The position numbers were made by a program, and so were the translations under genes. A DNA stretch of 10,615 nucleotides, taken from Candidatus Bathyarchaeota archaeon (GTDB lineage Archaea; Thermoproteota; Bathyarchaeia; TCS64). This document shows positions 1 to 6,139 of this stretch, one piece after another. Under the pieces are notes generated by a model. That model was not told the DNA's origin and ran no database searches. It saw only the letters and a program-made list of their open reading frames with translations. The DNA is taken from the NCBI GenBank assembly GCA_013329615.1, contig DUKA01000054.1, positions 1 to 10,615 of the forward strand, in the 5' to 3' direction. Every line of letters starts with the position of its first letter. Position 1 is the first letter of the stretch.

Positions 1-1
1 G

Positions 2-442
2 CCCACGACCGCCCTCGACGTCATAGTCCAAGCACAGGTGCTCAAGGAGATAAAGAAGCTGCAGAGGGAACTCGGCCTCTCCATGGTGCTCATCTCACAC
101 GACCTGTCCGTGGTCGCGGAGACCTGCGAGAAGACGATAATAATGTACGCAGGTAACATCGTCGAGGACGCCTCCACGCTGGAGATATTCAGGCACCCCC
201 TGCACCCCTACTCCATCGGCCTCATCGGAGCCTTCCCAAAGATAACAGGGGAGAAGAAGCGCCTAGAGTCCATAAAGGGAAACCCGCCAAACCTGCTCAA
301 CCCCCCGACGGGGTGCAGGTTCCACCCGAGGTGCCCACACGCCAAAGACGTCTGCAAGACGACACAGCCACACCTGCAAGAGGCACACCAAGGACACGGG
401 GTGGCCTGCCACATGGTCAACAAGCACCCGGAGTACAGGTGA
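2..442 (+). CDS. dppD: Oligopeptide/dipeptide ABC transporter ATPase, C-terminal part (5' truncated)
   Basis: This is the C-terminal part of a peptide ABC importer ATPase of the DppD/OppD type. The frame is open to the left window edge and begins at PTTALD, the D-loop just after Walker B, so Walker A, Q-loop and signature lie outside the window. The switch histidine is in VLISHDLSVV. The tail carries the family's cysteine cluster (CRFHPRCP, then two further Cys), a region that binds a [4Fe-4S] cluster in a structurally studied bacterial DppD. A GTG at 38 is only an internal codon. The stop TGA is part of the ribosome-binding site of the next gene, so the two ATPases are translationally linked. 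Such pairs act in the cytoplasm as the heterodimeric motor of a peptide or solute permease; the permease and binding-protein genes presumably lie upstream. The exact substrate cannot be read from the sequence. Confidence 0.93.
   Translation, partial: PTTALDVIVQAQVLKEIKKLQRELGLSMVLISHDLSVVAETCEKTIIMYAGNIVEDASTLEIFRHPLHPYSIGLIGAFPKITGEKKRLESIKGNPPNLLNPPTGCRFHPRCPHAKDVCKTTQPHLQEAHQGHGVACHMVNKHPEYR
438..442 (+). promoter_or_regulatory. Ribosome-binding site GGTGA overlapping a stop codon
   Basis: GGTGA sits 5 bases before the ATG at 448 and its last three bases are the TGA stop of the upstream ATPase gene. It decides the start of the second ATPase, because the frame itself stays open further upstream, and it implies coupled translation of the two subunits. 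Confidence 0.75.
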
Positions 443-447
443 AGAAC

Positions 448-1485
448 ATGACCGAAGAGGATTTCATACGCGTCGAGAACCTCAAGAAGCACTTCCCAGT
501 GAGGCAGAGCATACTTGCGAGCCTAAAGGCAAAGGACGTGCCCATGGTCAAGGCGGTAGACGGAATCAGCTTCACCGTCCCCCGAGGCTCAATATTCGGC
601 ATAGTCGGTGAGAGCGGCTCCGGCAAAACGACAGCGGGCAGGGTAGTGCTGAGACTCGTCGAGCCGACGAGCGGAAGCATCTACTTCAACGGCGAGGACA
701 TAACAAAGTTCGACAGGGAGAAGATGAAGGGACTCCGCAGGGAGATGCAGCTCATCTTTCAGGACCCCTTCGAGTCGCTGAACCCACGCATGACCATCTA
801 CGAGGCCGTCGTCGAGCCCCTGGAGATACACAAGATAGGAAACAGCGACGAGGAGAGGCGGAAACTCGTCTCGGAGGCGCTCGAGGAGGTCCAGTTGATA
901 CCCCCGGAGGACTTCCTCTTCAGGTTCCCCCACGAGCTGAGTGGCGGGCAGCGCCAGAGGGTGGCCATCGCGCGCGCCCTCATCCTCCGCCCCAAGTTCA
1001 TAGTCGCCGACGAACCAGTCTCGATGCTGGACGTCTCCATAAGGACCGAGGTCCTCAACCTGATGCTCGACCTTCAGGAGAGGTTTGGCCTCACCTACCT
1101 GTTCATCACGCACGACCTCGCCATAGCCCGCTACATGTCGAGCAGAGTCGGTGTCATGTATCTCGGGAAGATCATCGAGATTGGGGACGTTAGAGATGTG
1201 CTCGACGATCCGGATCATCCCTATACTCAGGCGTTGATGGCAGCGGTGCCAGTCCCTGATGCGGCGAAGAAGAGGGGTGATCTACCCATAAGGGGCGAGA
1301 CGCCACAGCCGATCAACCTCCCACCGGGGTGCAGGTTCAACCCGAGGTGTCCCTACGCCTTTGACAGGTGCTTCAAGGAAGAACCCGGGCTCTTCGCGGT
1401 GGAGCCCGGCCACGGGGCCGCGTGCTTCCTATACGAGGAGTTCCATAAGGGGCGCCTCGAGAGGGGCCGGCTACCGAGGGAATAA
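448..1485 (+). CDS. dppF: Oligopeptide/dipeptide ABC transporter ATPase, second subunit (complete)
   Basis: This is a complete 345-residue ATPase of the DppF/OppF type, a usual family length. In order it shows Walker A GESGSGKT (54-61), the Q-loop glutamine in LIFQDPFESLNPR (about Q105), signature LSGGQ (164-168), Walker B FIVADEP with catalytic Glu 189, and the switch histidine H222 in FITHDL. The C-terminal peptide-transporter extension has four Cys (295, 301, 308, 326) in a CRFNPRCP context, matching the other ATPase. It should pair with the preceding subunit to power uptake of peptides or related solutes. The frame is open upstream to 313, but the ATG at 448 has a GGTGA 5 bases before it and gives the normal N-terminus, so the longer version is rejected. 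Walker B reads DEPVSMLD, the typical F-subunit form, rather than the DEPTTALD form of D subunits. The substrate is unknown. Confidence 0.95.
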   Translation: MTEEDFIRVENLKKHFPVRQSILASLKAKDVPMVKAVDGISFTVPRGSIFGIVGESGSGKTTAGRVVLRLVEPTSGSIYFNGEDITKFDREKMKGLRREMQLIFQDPFESLNPRMTIYEAVVEPLEIHKIGNSDEERRKLVSEALEEVQLIPPEDFLFRFPHELSGGQRQRVAIARALILRPKFIVADEPVSMLDVSIRTEVLNLMLDLQERFGLTYLFITHDLAIARYMSSRVGVMYLGKIIEIGDVRDVLDDPDHPYTQALMAAVPVPDAAKKRGDLPIRGETPQPINLPPGCRFNPRCPYAFDRCFKEEPGLFAVEPGHGAACFLYEEFHKGRLERGRLPRE

Positions 1486-1697
1486 ATTGCACAGCCGAGT
1501 AAAATCAGGGGCATCAAGGTAGGCTATCTTTTACCGTTTTCCGAACGAAGACCCGCATCTGAGCCTTATATTGAGGCGGTGTGCCGATTTTAGCCGTTTT
1601 TTGAGCCGATCGGGTCAATAACGGGGGGGTAAGAGGTTGAAAATGATTAAATCTCTAAAGTGTGATTTATTATTGTTATCGACTGGATGGTGTGTTT
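1486..1697. other. Intergenic region with T-runs and TATA-like boxes
   Basis: This 212-base gap has no convincing gene. Short T-runs (1529-1532, 1537-1540, and six T at 1597-1602) could end transcription of the ABC operon, since archaeal terminators are often simple T-tracts. A TATA-like CTTATATTG lies at 1565-1573 and a second AT-rich box at 1665-1672. An ATG at 1643 with AGAGGT upstream opens a frame that only runs out of register through the next gene, and I do not accept it as a gene. Confidence 0.5.
1665..1672 (+). promoter_or_regulatory. Candidate TATA box of the zinc-ribbon gene
   Basis: ATTTATTA is centred about 29 bases before the ATG at 1698, preceded by an A/G-rich stretch that could serve as a BRE. 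Transcription would start about 26 bases downstream, giving a very short leader that may or may not include the GGTG at 1689-1692. This is judged by eye. Confidence 0.35.
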
Positions 1698-2852
1698 ATG
1701 GCGAGCGGAGCTTCTGGCGAGGTCGTTCACTGCCCCAACTGCAAGGAGGATGTCCCCAAGACCCTCTACTGCCTGAACTGCGGCTTCCCCCTATACAAGG
1801 AGGGGCAGCCGAAGGAGGAGGCGAAGGCTGAACCCGAGGCGAAGCCCGAGCCCGCGAAGCCGGCGGTGCCCGTTGAGGAAGACGCCGTCATAATGGTCGA
1901 CGACGAGGAAGAGGAGGTGGTTAAGCCCGAGGAGACAAAGGTCGAGGTGCCAGCGGAGACGCCGGCCGTCGTCCCCGAGGTAAAGGAAGAAACGCCCGTC
2001 GTCGAGGAGGCACCCACGCCAAAGATCGAGCCGGTCGTCGAGCCCGAGATCAAAGAGCCAGAGGTCAAGAAGCCCGAGGCGACGCCTGAACCAGCGCCAC
2101 AGCCCGAAGTGCCAGAGGAGAAGGCCTCTGAGCCCGCACCCGTCGTGGGGGTGGTAGAGGAAAAACCCGCTGAGGCAGCCCCACAAGCCCCAGAGACACC
2201 ACCCGTAGAAACGCCCAAATCGGCAGAGGCGCCGAGCGAGCCCTCATATACGGGAATCGAACCATCAAAGATCGAGGCGGTAGTACTGGTCGAAGAGTTC
2301 CAAGCACCAAAGACGTTCGTCCCAGACCCACTAACCAAGGACCTGATGGAGAACTTCGCCAAGAACATCTCGCTGAAGCTCAAGCTGGTCAAGCTCTACA
2401 GGGACGGCGCCCTCAAGGAGGAGACCTTCACGCGTCTCTTCGAGGGATACCTACAGGAGGGAAAGATCTGGTCCAGTCGCCGCGACGAGATACTCAAGAA
2501 GCTCGCAGGCGAGATGGAGGAGATGGAGGACGCCTATGCTGAGGCGACTGATGCGCTGGAGCTCCTCGAGGTCAGGAAGACTATAGGCGAGGCATCCGCT
2601 GGCGAGTACACTGCCAAGGCACCGGCATACAGGTGGGACATCGACAATTTCGACAACATGATCGGCGACAAGAGGAACAGGACCGCCTACCTTGAGAACA
2701 TATCTAACGCCTTCACCGAGGTCGAGTTAAAAGAGTTGAAGGAATTCGCCAGCATCCAGTACAACACGCTCGAGTCCTTGCAGCTATCCAAGGACGAATT
2801 CCTCGCCGCCATCAAGGACGACCTCTACGAGGCAATAAAGATCCTAGGCTAG
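1698..2852 (+). CDS. Zinc-ribbon protein with acidic Pro/Glu-rich linker and helical C-terminal domain
   Basis: The 384-residue product has three parts. Residues 12-28 form a four-Cys zinc ribbon, CPNC followed by CLNCG (C12, C15, C25, C28). Residues 35-190 are low complexity, rich in Glu, Pro, Ala, Val and Lys, and probably disordered. Residues 205-384 are charged and strongly helical, including YRDGALKEETFTRLFEGYL and IGEASAGEY, a style seen in short archaeal helical regulatory or scaffold domains. There is no signal peptide or membrane segment, so it is likely cytoplasmic. ATG 1698 is chosen because GGTG lies 5 bases upstream; a GTG at 1662 in the same frame would add 12 residues before the ribbon without any benefit. 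I do not recognise the family. A role in protein-protein or nucleic-acid contact is only a guess. It stands alone between the ABC genes and a convergent transporter gene, with which it shares a CTAG at the stop codons. Confidence 0.88.
   Translation: MASGASGEVVHCPNCKEDVPKTLYCLNCGFPLYKEGQPKEEAKAEPEAKPEPAKPAVPVEEDAVIMVDDEEEEVVKPEETKVEVPAETPAVVPEVKEETPVVEEAPTPKIEPVVEPEIKEPEVKKPEATPEPAPQPEVPEEKASEPAPVVGVVEEKPAEAAPQAPETPPVETPKSAEAPSEPSYTGIEPSKIEAVVLVEEFQAPKTFVPDPLTKDLMENFAKNISLKLKLVKLYRDGALKEETFTRLFEGYLQEGKIWSSRRDEILKKLAGEMEEMEDAYAEATDALELLEVRKTIGEASAGEYTAKAPAYRWDIDNFDNMIGDKRNRTAYLENISNAFTEVELKELKEFASIQYNTLESLQLSKDEFLAAIKDDLYEAIKILG
1819..2262 (+). repeat. Low-complexity acidic/proline-rich coding segment
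   Basis: This GC-rich stretch encodes the linker of the zinc-ribbon protein, with irregular recurrences of Pro-Glu, Glu-Pro-Ala and Val-Pro-Glu units and DNA motifs such as cccgag. There is no fixed repeat period. It produces long open frames on the opposite strand that are artefacts of composition. Confidence 0.7.
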
Positions 2853-4099
2853 ATCGCCTTTTCTTCGGCGACTTTTTCCTCGCTTTTCCTGTGCGTCATG
2901 TAGATTAATCCCGCGGTGATGAGGGATATCCCCGCCATCGTGGCGAACATGTAGAGGGGGCGCGGCGTGACGCCGTCGCCCAGTATGGTCGTCGCCATGA
3001 TGGGGCCGATTGCCATGCCGAGGAAGCGGGCGGAGTTTAGGAAACCCATCCCGGTGCCCTTCCTTCCAGATTTCCCGCCGAGCAGGTTCGCCGGGATACC
3101 GGCCTGCAGGGCGCCTATGATTATGCGCAGGGCTATGAATTGGAGGGGGTTGAAGACGAAGGCGGTGGCTAGTATCGCGACGGAGGCAGCCACGGAGAGC
3201 CACGGCATCAGGCGATTCGTCATGGCTTTCGTCATAGCAGGCGTCGCCACAGCAAACGCTATTCCATTCAACACGGTGGCGGCGGTCGTCCAGAGCAGAA
3301 GCTGATCAGAAGGCACGCCGAGGGAAGAGAGGAACCAAGAGATTGTGGGGAAGAGGAAGCTGATACACATGTAAACGAGTATGAGCGCCGCGATATCGGG
3401 GATGAGCGACTTGAAGTCGGTCAGGTTGAATGAACGCGTCTCGGACTCCTTCGGCGCCGGTGGTGGGAGCGTGATCTTTAGCACGAGGGGGAATATGAGG
3501 ACGAAGAGGACCGCCGAGGTGAGCATCGTCATGCGGTATCCGATCACGGCCGCAAGGGCGCCGCCGATGCCGGGCGAGACGAGGCCCCCCATCGTCATCG
3601 CCGCCATCTGGTAACTCAGAGCCTGCTTCAGATCCTGAGGCTTGACCGTCGAGGCCACTATGGCGAACATGACCGTGCTTATGCCGCCGAAGCCCCCCTG
3701 AAGTGCGCGGAAGAACACAATCTGGATCACATCAGTGGAGAAGGTCATCCCCGTATAGACCACGATGTTGCCGGCGAGCACGAACAGGAGCACCTTCTTG
3801 GTGCCTATGCGGTCGCACATCATGCCCCAGAACGGCGCCGTGATCGCCATGATCGTGGAGGCTATGAAGGAGGACGTCCCCGTCCACCCAGTAGCTTCGA
3901 TCAGCGTCTGGTTCAACTCGCTGCTTATGAAGAGGGGCATGAAGCTGCCCATCAGGTTGAATGAGACGGAGACTAGGAACTGGACGACGAGGGCAGCCGA
4001 GACGGTATCCAACCGCATGATCGTTCGAATCGGGTGCCGCGCGTCGATCTCCAACCAGATGCATCTCTTCGAGGGAGGACTGCCTCGTGTTGAGGACAC
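2849..4099 (-). CDS. MFS transporter (drug/proton antiporter-like)
   Basis: This is a multi-pass membrane protein of up to 416 residues, the usual length for 12-helix major facilitator proteins. It has hydrophobic helices throughout, the loop 2-3 signature GMMCDRIGTKKVL (about 92-104, MFS motif A), and FFRALQGGFGGI (about 129-140), as in DHA1-type drug exporters. The cytoplasmic tail is short and charged. It probably exports small molecules using the proton gradient; the substrate is unknown. The start is uncertain. GTG at 4099 gives the longest form, but ATG at 4018 (residue 28) begins just before the first membrane helix. Neither has a clear ribosome-binding site. A palindromic TTTAAA lies upstream at 4118-4123. 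The gene converges on the zinc-ribbon gene with a 4-base overlap and diverges from the acetyltransferase gene. A functional link to the sugar locus is not evident. Confidence 0.9.
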   Translation of the reverse strand: MSSTRGSPPSKRCIWLEIDARHPIRTIMRLDTVSAALVVQFLVSVSFNLMGSFMPLFISSELNQTLIEATGWTGTSSFIASTIMAITAPFWGMMCDRIGTKKVLLFVLAGNIVVYTGMTFSTDVIQIVFFRALQGGFGGISTVMFAIVASTVKPQDLKQALSYQMAAMTMGGLVSPGIGGALAAVIGYRMTMLTSAVLFVLIFPLVLKITLPPPAPKESETRSFNLTDFKSLIPDIAALILVYMCISFLFPTISWFLSSLGVPSDQLLLWTTAATVLNGIAFAVATPAMTKAMTNRLMPWLSVAASVAILATAFVFNPLQFIALRIIIGALQAGIPANLLGGKSGRKGTGMGFLNSARFLGMAIGPIMATTILGDGVTPRPLYMFATMAGISLITAGLIYMTHRKSEEKVAEEKAI

Positions 4100-4117
4100 A
4101 GGTAACTGAGAGTCCGA

Positions 4118-4123
4118 TTTAAA
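4118..4123. promoter_or_regulatory. Palindromic TTTAAA, candidate bidirectional TATA box
   Basis: TTTAAA lies between the divergent MFS and acetyltransferase genes. Read leftward it is about 21 bases from the GTG at 4099. Read rightward, expected initiation near 4147 would leave a leader of about 36 bases before the ATG at 4183. A second box, TTATTTA at 4144-4150, could instead serve the acetyltransferase gene with a leader of about 10 bases. Confidence 0.3.
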
Positions 4124-4182
4124 CGCTGCCCCGATTAGAACCGTTATTTACCCCAGGACACCCATCTGGGAGTAGACGGCAG

Positions 4183-4668
4183 ATGAGTGCTCCAATCCAA
4201 TACGTGGGCAAGAACGTGAAGCTCGGCAAGAACGTCAGGAAGTGGCACTTCACATACATCGGCGACAACACGGAGATAGGGGACGACACCAAGATAGGGT
4301 CCCTCGTCCACATCGACTATGGCATCAAGATCGGTAAGGGGTGCAAGATCGAGGGTTCCGCCTACATCCCGCCGCTCACAGTGATAGGCGACGGTGTCTT
4401 CATCGGGCCAGGCGTTATCTTCACAAACGACCCCTACCCGATGTCTCCCAAGATGGTGGGCGTTAAGGTAGAGGATGGCGCTATAATCTGCGCCGGCTCA
4501 ATGCTCAAGGCGGGGATCACCGTGGGCAAGAAGGCGATCGTCGGATTCGGCTCCGTCGTCACACGCGACGTGCCTCCCGAGACCGTCGTCTTCGGCAATC
4601 CCGCAAAACCCCGCATGACCCTCGCCGAATACAACGAGAAGAAGAGAGAGTGGGAGAGCACTCCGTAA
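4183..4668 (+). CDS. Left-handed beta-helix acetyltransferase, WbpD/WlbB-like (nucleotide-sugar N-acetyltransferase)
   Basis: This 161-residue protein consists almost entirely of hexapeptide repeats (for example IGDNTE, IGDDTK, IGDGVF, VGKKAI) that build a left-handed beta-helix trimer, and ends with the usual FGNPAKPR segment and a short helix. WHF at 21-23 and FTND at 80-83 are typical of WbpD/WlbB enzymes, which transfer acetyl from acetyl-CoA to the 3-amino group of UDP-GlcNAc(3NH2)A; the Asn of FTND (N82) falls in their active-site region. By analogy it would make an acetamido group on an amino sugar in the cytoplasm. In Pseudomonas this is one step before the acetamidino modification, and the amidotransferase genes lie just downstream on the opposite strand. 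A GGGAG about 10 bases upstream may serve as ribosome-binding site. The substrate may differ from that of WbpD, since many related acyltransferases share the fold. Confidence 0.9.
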   Translation: MSAPIQYVGKNVKLGKNVRKWHFTYIGDNTEIGDDTKIGSLVHIDYGIKIGKGCKIEGSAYIPPLTVIGDGVFIGPGVIFTNDPYPMSPKMVGVKVEDGAIICAGSMLKAGITVGKKAIVGFGSVVTRDVPPETVVFGNPAKPRMTLAEYNEKKREWESTP

Positions 4669-4687
4669 AGTCTGGGATTTTCGCCAG

Positions 4688-5449
4688 TCACTGGGCTAGT
4701 AGAGTCTCTAACTCATCCCGGTCAGGGTAGGTGATCAGGACGGCCTTCTTCTTGCCGAAGAAGACGAATATGCTTCCGGCGGCGAGAGCCGAGGCCTTGC
4801 CGTTGAGGTAGGCGCTGCGCAGATCCTGTAGCTTCCCCGCGCCTCCACTCGCTATTACGGGGACCTTCACGGCGTCTGACACACTACGGATGAGTTCAAT
4901 GTCGTACCCGGTCATCGTGCCGTCTCTATCTATTGAGGTTAGGAGGATCTCCCCCGCCCCGAGGGATTCCATCTTCCTTGCGTAGGACACTGGGTCAGCA
5001 CCAGTTGGGGTTGACCCGTTTCCGACGACCACCTCGTATGACCCTTTGGCGTGTTTCTTCACGTCGATCGAGGCGATGACGCTCTGGCTCCCGTATGCTT
5101 CGCTGGCATCGGTGATTATCCGGGGGTTGTTGAAGGCGGCGGTGTTGATGGCGACCTTTTCGATGCCGATCTTGAAGAGCCGCCCTATGTCGTCGAGCTT
5201 AGTCACGCCTCCGCCATATGTGAGGGGGGTCATGCACTCCTGCGAGATCTTCCTGATCATATCGTAGTTGATGATGTGACTTTTTGTCGCCGTTATGTCG
5301 AGGAAGGCTATCTCGTTCACTTCCTTCACGTTGAATATCTTCACGGCGTTTATTGGGTCGCCGATATATCGGGGGTTTTCGAATTGGATCGTCTTGACTA
5401 GGCCGAGGTCTTTTAGGAGCAGGATTGGAATGACTCGGGGCAGGAACAT
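4688..5449 (-). CDS. wbuZ: HisF-like protein WbuZ (sugar-amidation-associated), lacking catalytic Asp11
   Basis: This is a 253-residue (beta/alpha)8 protein aligning with HisF along its whole length: YGGGV near 78-82, ASIDVKK with D129 (the D130 equivalent), ILLTSIDRDGTMTGYD at 168-183 and VIASGGAG at 198-205. The N-terminal HisF motif CLDVKDG, which carries the catalytic Asp11, is replaced by ILLLKDLG with Leu at residue 11. This form is typical of WbuZ/HisF2 proteins in glycan loci, which channel ammonia from the HisH-like glutaminase to a sugar amidotransferase. The start is firm: ATG lies 2 bases after the hisH stop, with AGGTG 5 bases upstream inside the end of hisH, so the two are translationally linked. 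It converges on the acetyltransferase gene across a 19-base gap. It is not expected to make imidazole glycerol phosphate. Confidence 0.93.
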   Translation of the reverse strand: MFLPRVIPILLLKDLGLVKTIQFENPRYIGDPINAVKIFNVKEVNEIAFLDITATKSHIINYDMIRKISQECMTPLTYGGGVTKLDDIGRLFKIGIEKVAINTAAFNNPRIITDASEAYGSQSVIASIDVKKHAKGSYEVVVGNGSTPTGADPVSYARKMESLGAGEILLTSIDRDGTMTGYDIELIRSVSDAVKVPVIASGGAGKLQDLRSAYLNGKASALAAGSIFVFFGKKKAVLITYPDRDELETLLAQ

Positions 5450-5451
5450 CT

Positions 5452-6060
5452 CTACACCTTTGAGAAGTTGCTGAGGAGCCTAGCGCCTCCTGCGAAGCTT
5501 CGCTCGGGGTGGCACTGGATCGCCATTATGTTGCCTTGGTGAATTATCGAGGCGAAGTCGTAGCCGTAGTTTGTCTTGCCGATCACGTATTCCTCGGCTA
5601 TGTCGGCCACGTGGTAGGAGTGGGCGAAGTAGAAGCGGTCACGTGAGGTCAGACCAGCTAGGAGCGGAGAGTCTCTCGTTATGTGTACGTCATTCCACCC
5701 AATGTGGGGTATGCGGAGTGGGCTATCTGGTGGAAAGTTGAAACGTTTGACGGTGGCTTCTACCCACCCCAGCCCAGGGAGTTTCCCTTCCTCGCTTCCC
5801 TTGCAGAGTAGTTGCATTCCTAAGCAGATTCCTAGTATCGGGATCTTTCTATCAAGAACCGATTCCTCGAGTGCGGGTCTCAACCCGGTTTTATTGAGGT
5901 TAGTCATTGCTTTGTCGAAAGAGCCCATACCTGGAAAGATTAGGCGGTCGGCGGCTCGGATCTCCGCTGGATCAGAGGATATTTTGGCTTCGATGCCTAT
6001 CCGGCGCAGCATATTCATTATACTGCCAAGGTTACCGATGCCGTAGTCGACTATGAGCAT
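5452..6060 (-). CDS. hisH: HisH-like class I glutamine amidotransferase of the sugar-amidation system
   Basis: This 202-residue glutaminase has the complete HisH fold and catalytic triad: the nucleophile C79 in GICLGMQ, and H184 and E186 in QCHPERS. DYGIGNLGS at the N-terminus, FPGMGSF at 42-48 and PHIGWNDV at 118-125 are characteristic HisH segments. It hydrolyses glutamine and passes ammonia to its HisF-like partner, encoded immediately downstream. Because that partner lacks Asp11 and the neighbour upstream is a WbpG-type amidotransferase, the ammonia is probably used for acetamidino-sugar formation rather than histidine synthesis. The ATG at 6060 gives the canonical N-terminus but has no clear ribosome-binding site. 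A TATA-like GATATAAT precedes it, so this pair may be transcribed separately from the amidotransferase gene 79 bases upstream. Confidence 0.93.
   Translation of the reverse strand: MLIVDYGIGNLGSIMNMLRRIGIEAKISSDPAEIRAADRLIFPGMGSFDKAMTNLNKTGLRPALEESVLDRKIPILGICLGMQLLCKGSEEGKLPGLGWVEATVKRFNFPPDSPLRIPHIGWNDVHITRDSPLLAGLTSRDRFYFAHSYHVADIAEEYVIGKTNYGYDFASIIHQGNIMAIQCHPERSFAGGARLLSNFSKV
5455..5459 (-). promoter_or_regulatory. Ribosome-binding site AGGTG inside the end of the hisH-like gene
   Basis: AGGTG on the minus strand overlaps the last sense codons of the HisH-like gene and is 5 bases from the ATG of the HisF-like gene. It fixes that start and indicates coupled synthesis of the two interacting subunits. 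Confidence 0.7.
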
Positions 6061-6093
6061 GGCCCGATTTCAAGATTATATCTTCGACGCCGA

Positions 6094-6104
6094 TTGATAT
6101 AATG
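6094..6104 (-). promoter_or_regulatory. Candidate TATA box of the hisH-hisF pair
   Basis: On the minus strand the gap 6061-6139 contains CATTATATCAA at about 6094-6104, some 39 bases before the hisH-like ATG, which would give a leader of about 13 bases. A second AT-rich block, AGATATAATCTT at 6073-6084, is only about 18 bases from the ATG and would fit less well. This is judged by eye. Confidence 0.3.
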
Positions 6105-6139
6105 TTCTAGAGTTCATGGATCCCTCTGGCTTTACTCGA

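Noticed and set aside
313..447. Longer N-terminus for the second ABC ATPase
   Set aside because: The extension overlaps the upstream ATPase gene out of frame, and a GGTGA site fixes the start at 448.
589..1218. Antisense frame of 209 codons inside the second ABC ATPase gene
   Set aside because: It is a shadow of a strongly conserved ATPase gene on the other strand; the product matches nothing I recognise.
1643..1831. Small ORF starting at ATG 1643 with AGAGGT upstream, a possible leader peptide
   Set aside because: It runs out of frame through the zinc-ribbon coding region and its sequence there is the frame-shifted reading of that gene.
1766..2392. Long antisense frame opposite the zinc-ribbon gene (208 codons)
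   Set aside because: Its Ser/Gly/Thr-rich low-complexity product is the mirror of the Glu/Pro-rich linker, with no recognisable domain.
4688..6060. A histidine biosynthesis pair hisH-hisF
   Set aside because: The HisF-like protein lacks Asp11, no other his genes are nearby, and the adjacent gene is a sugar amidotransferase.
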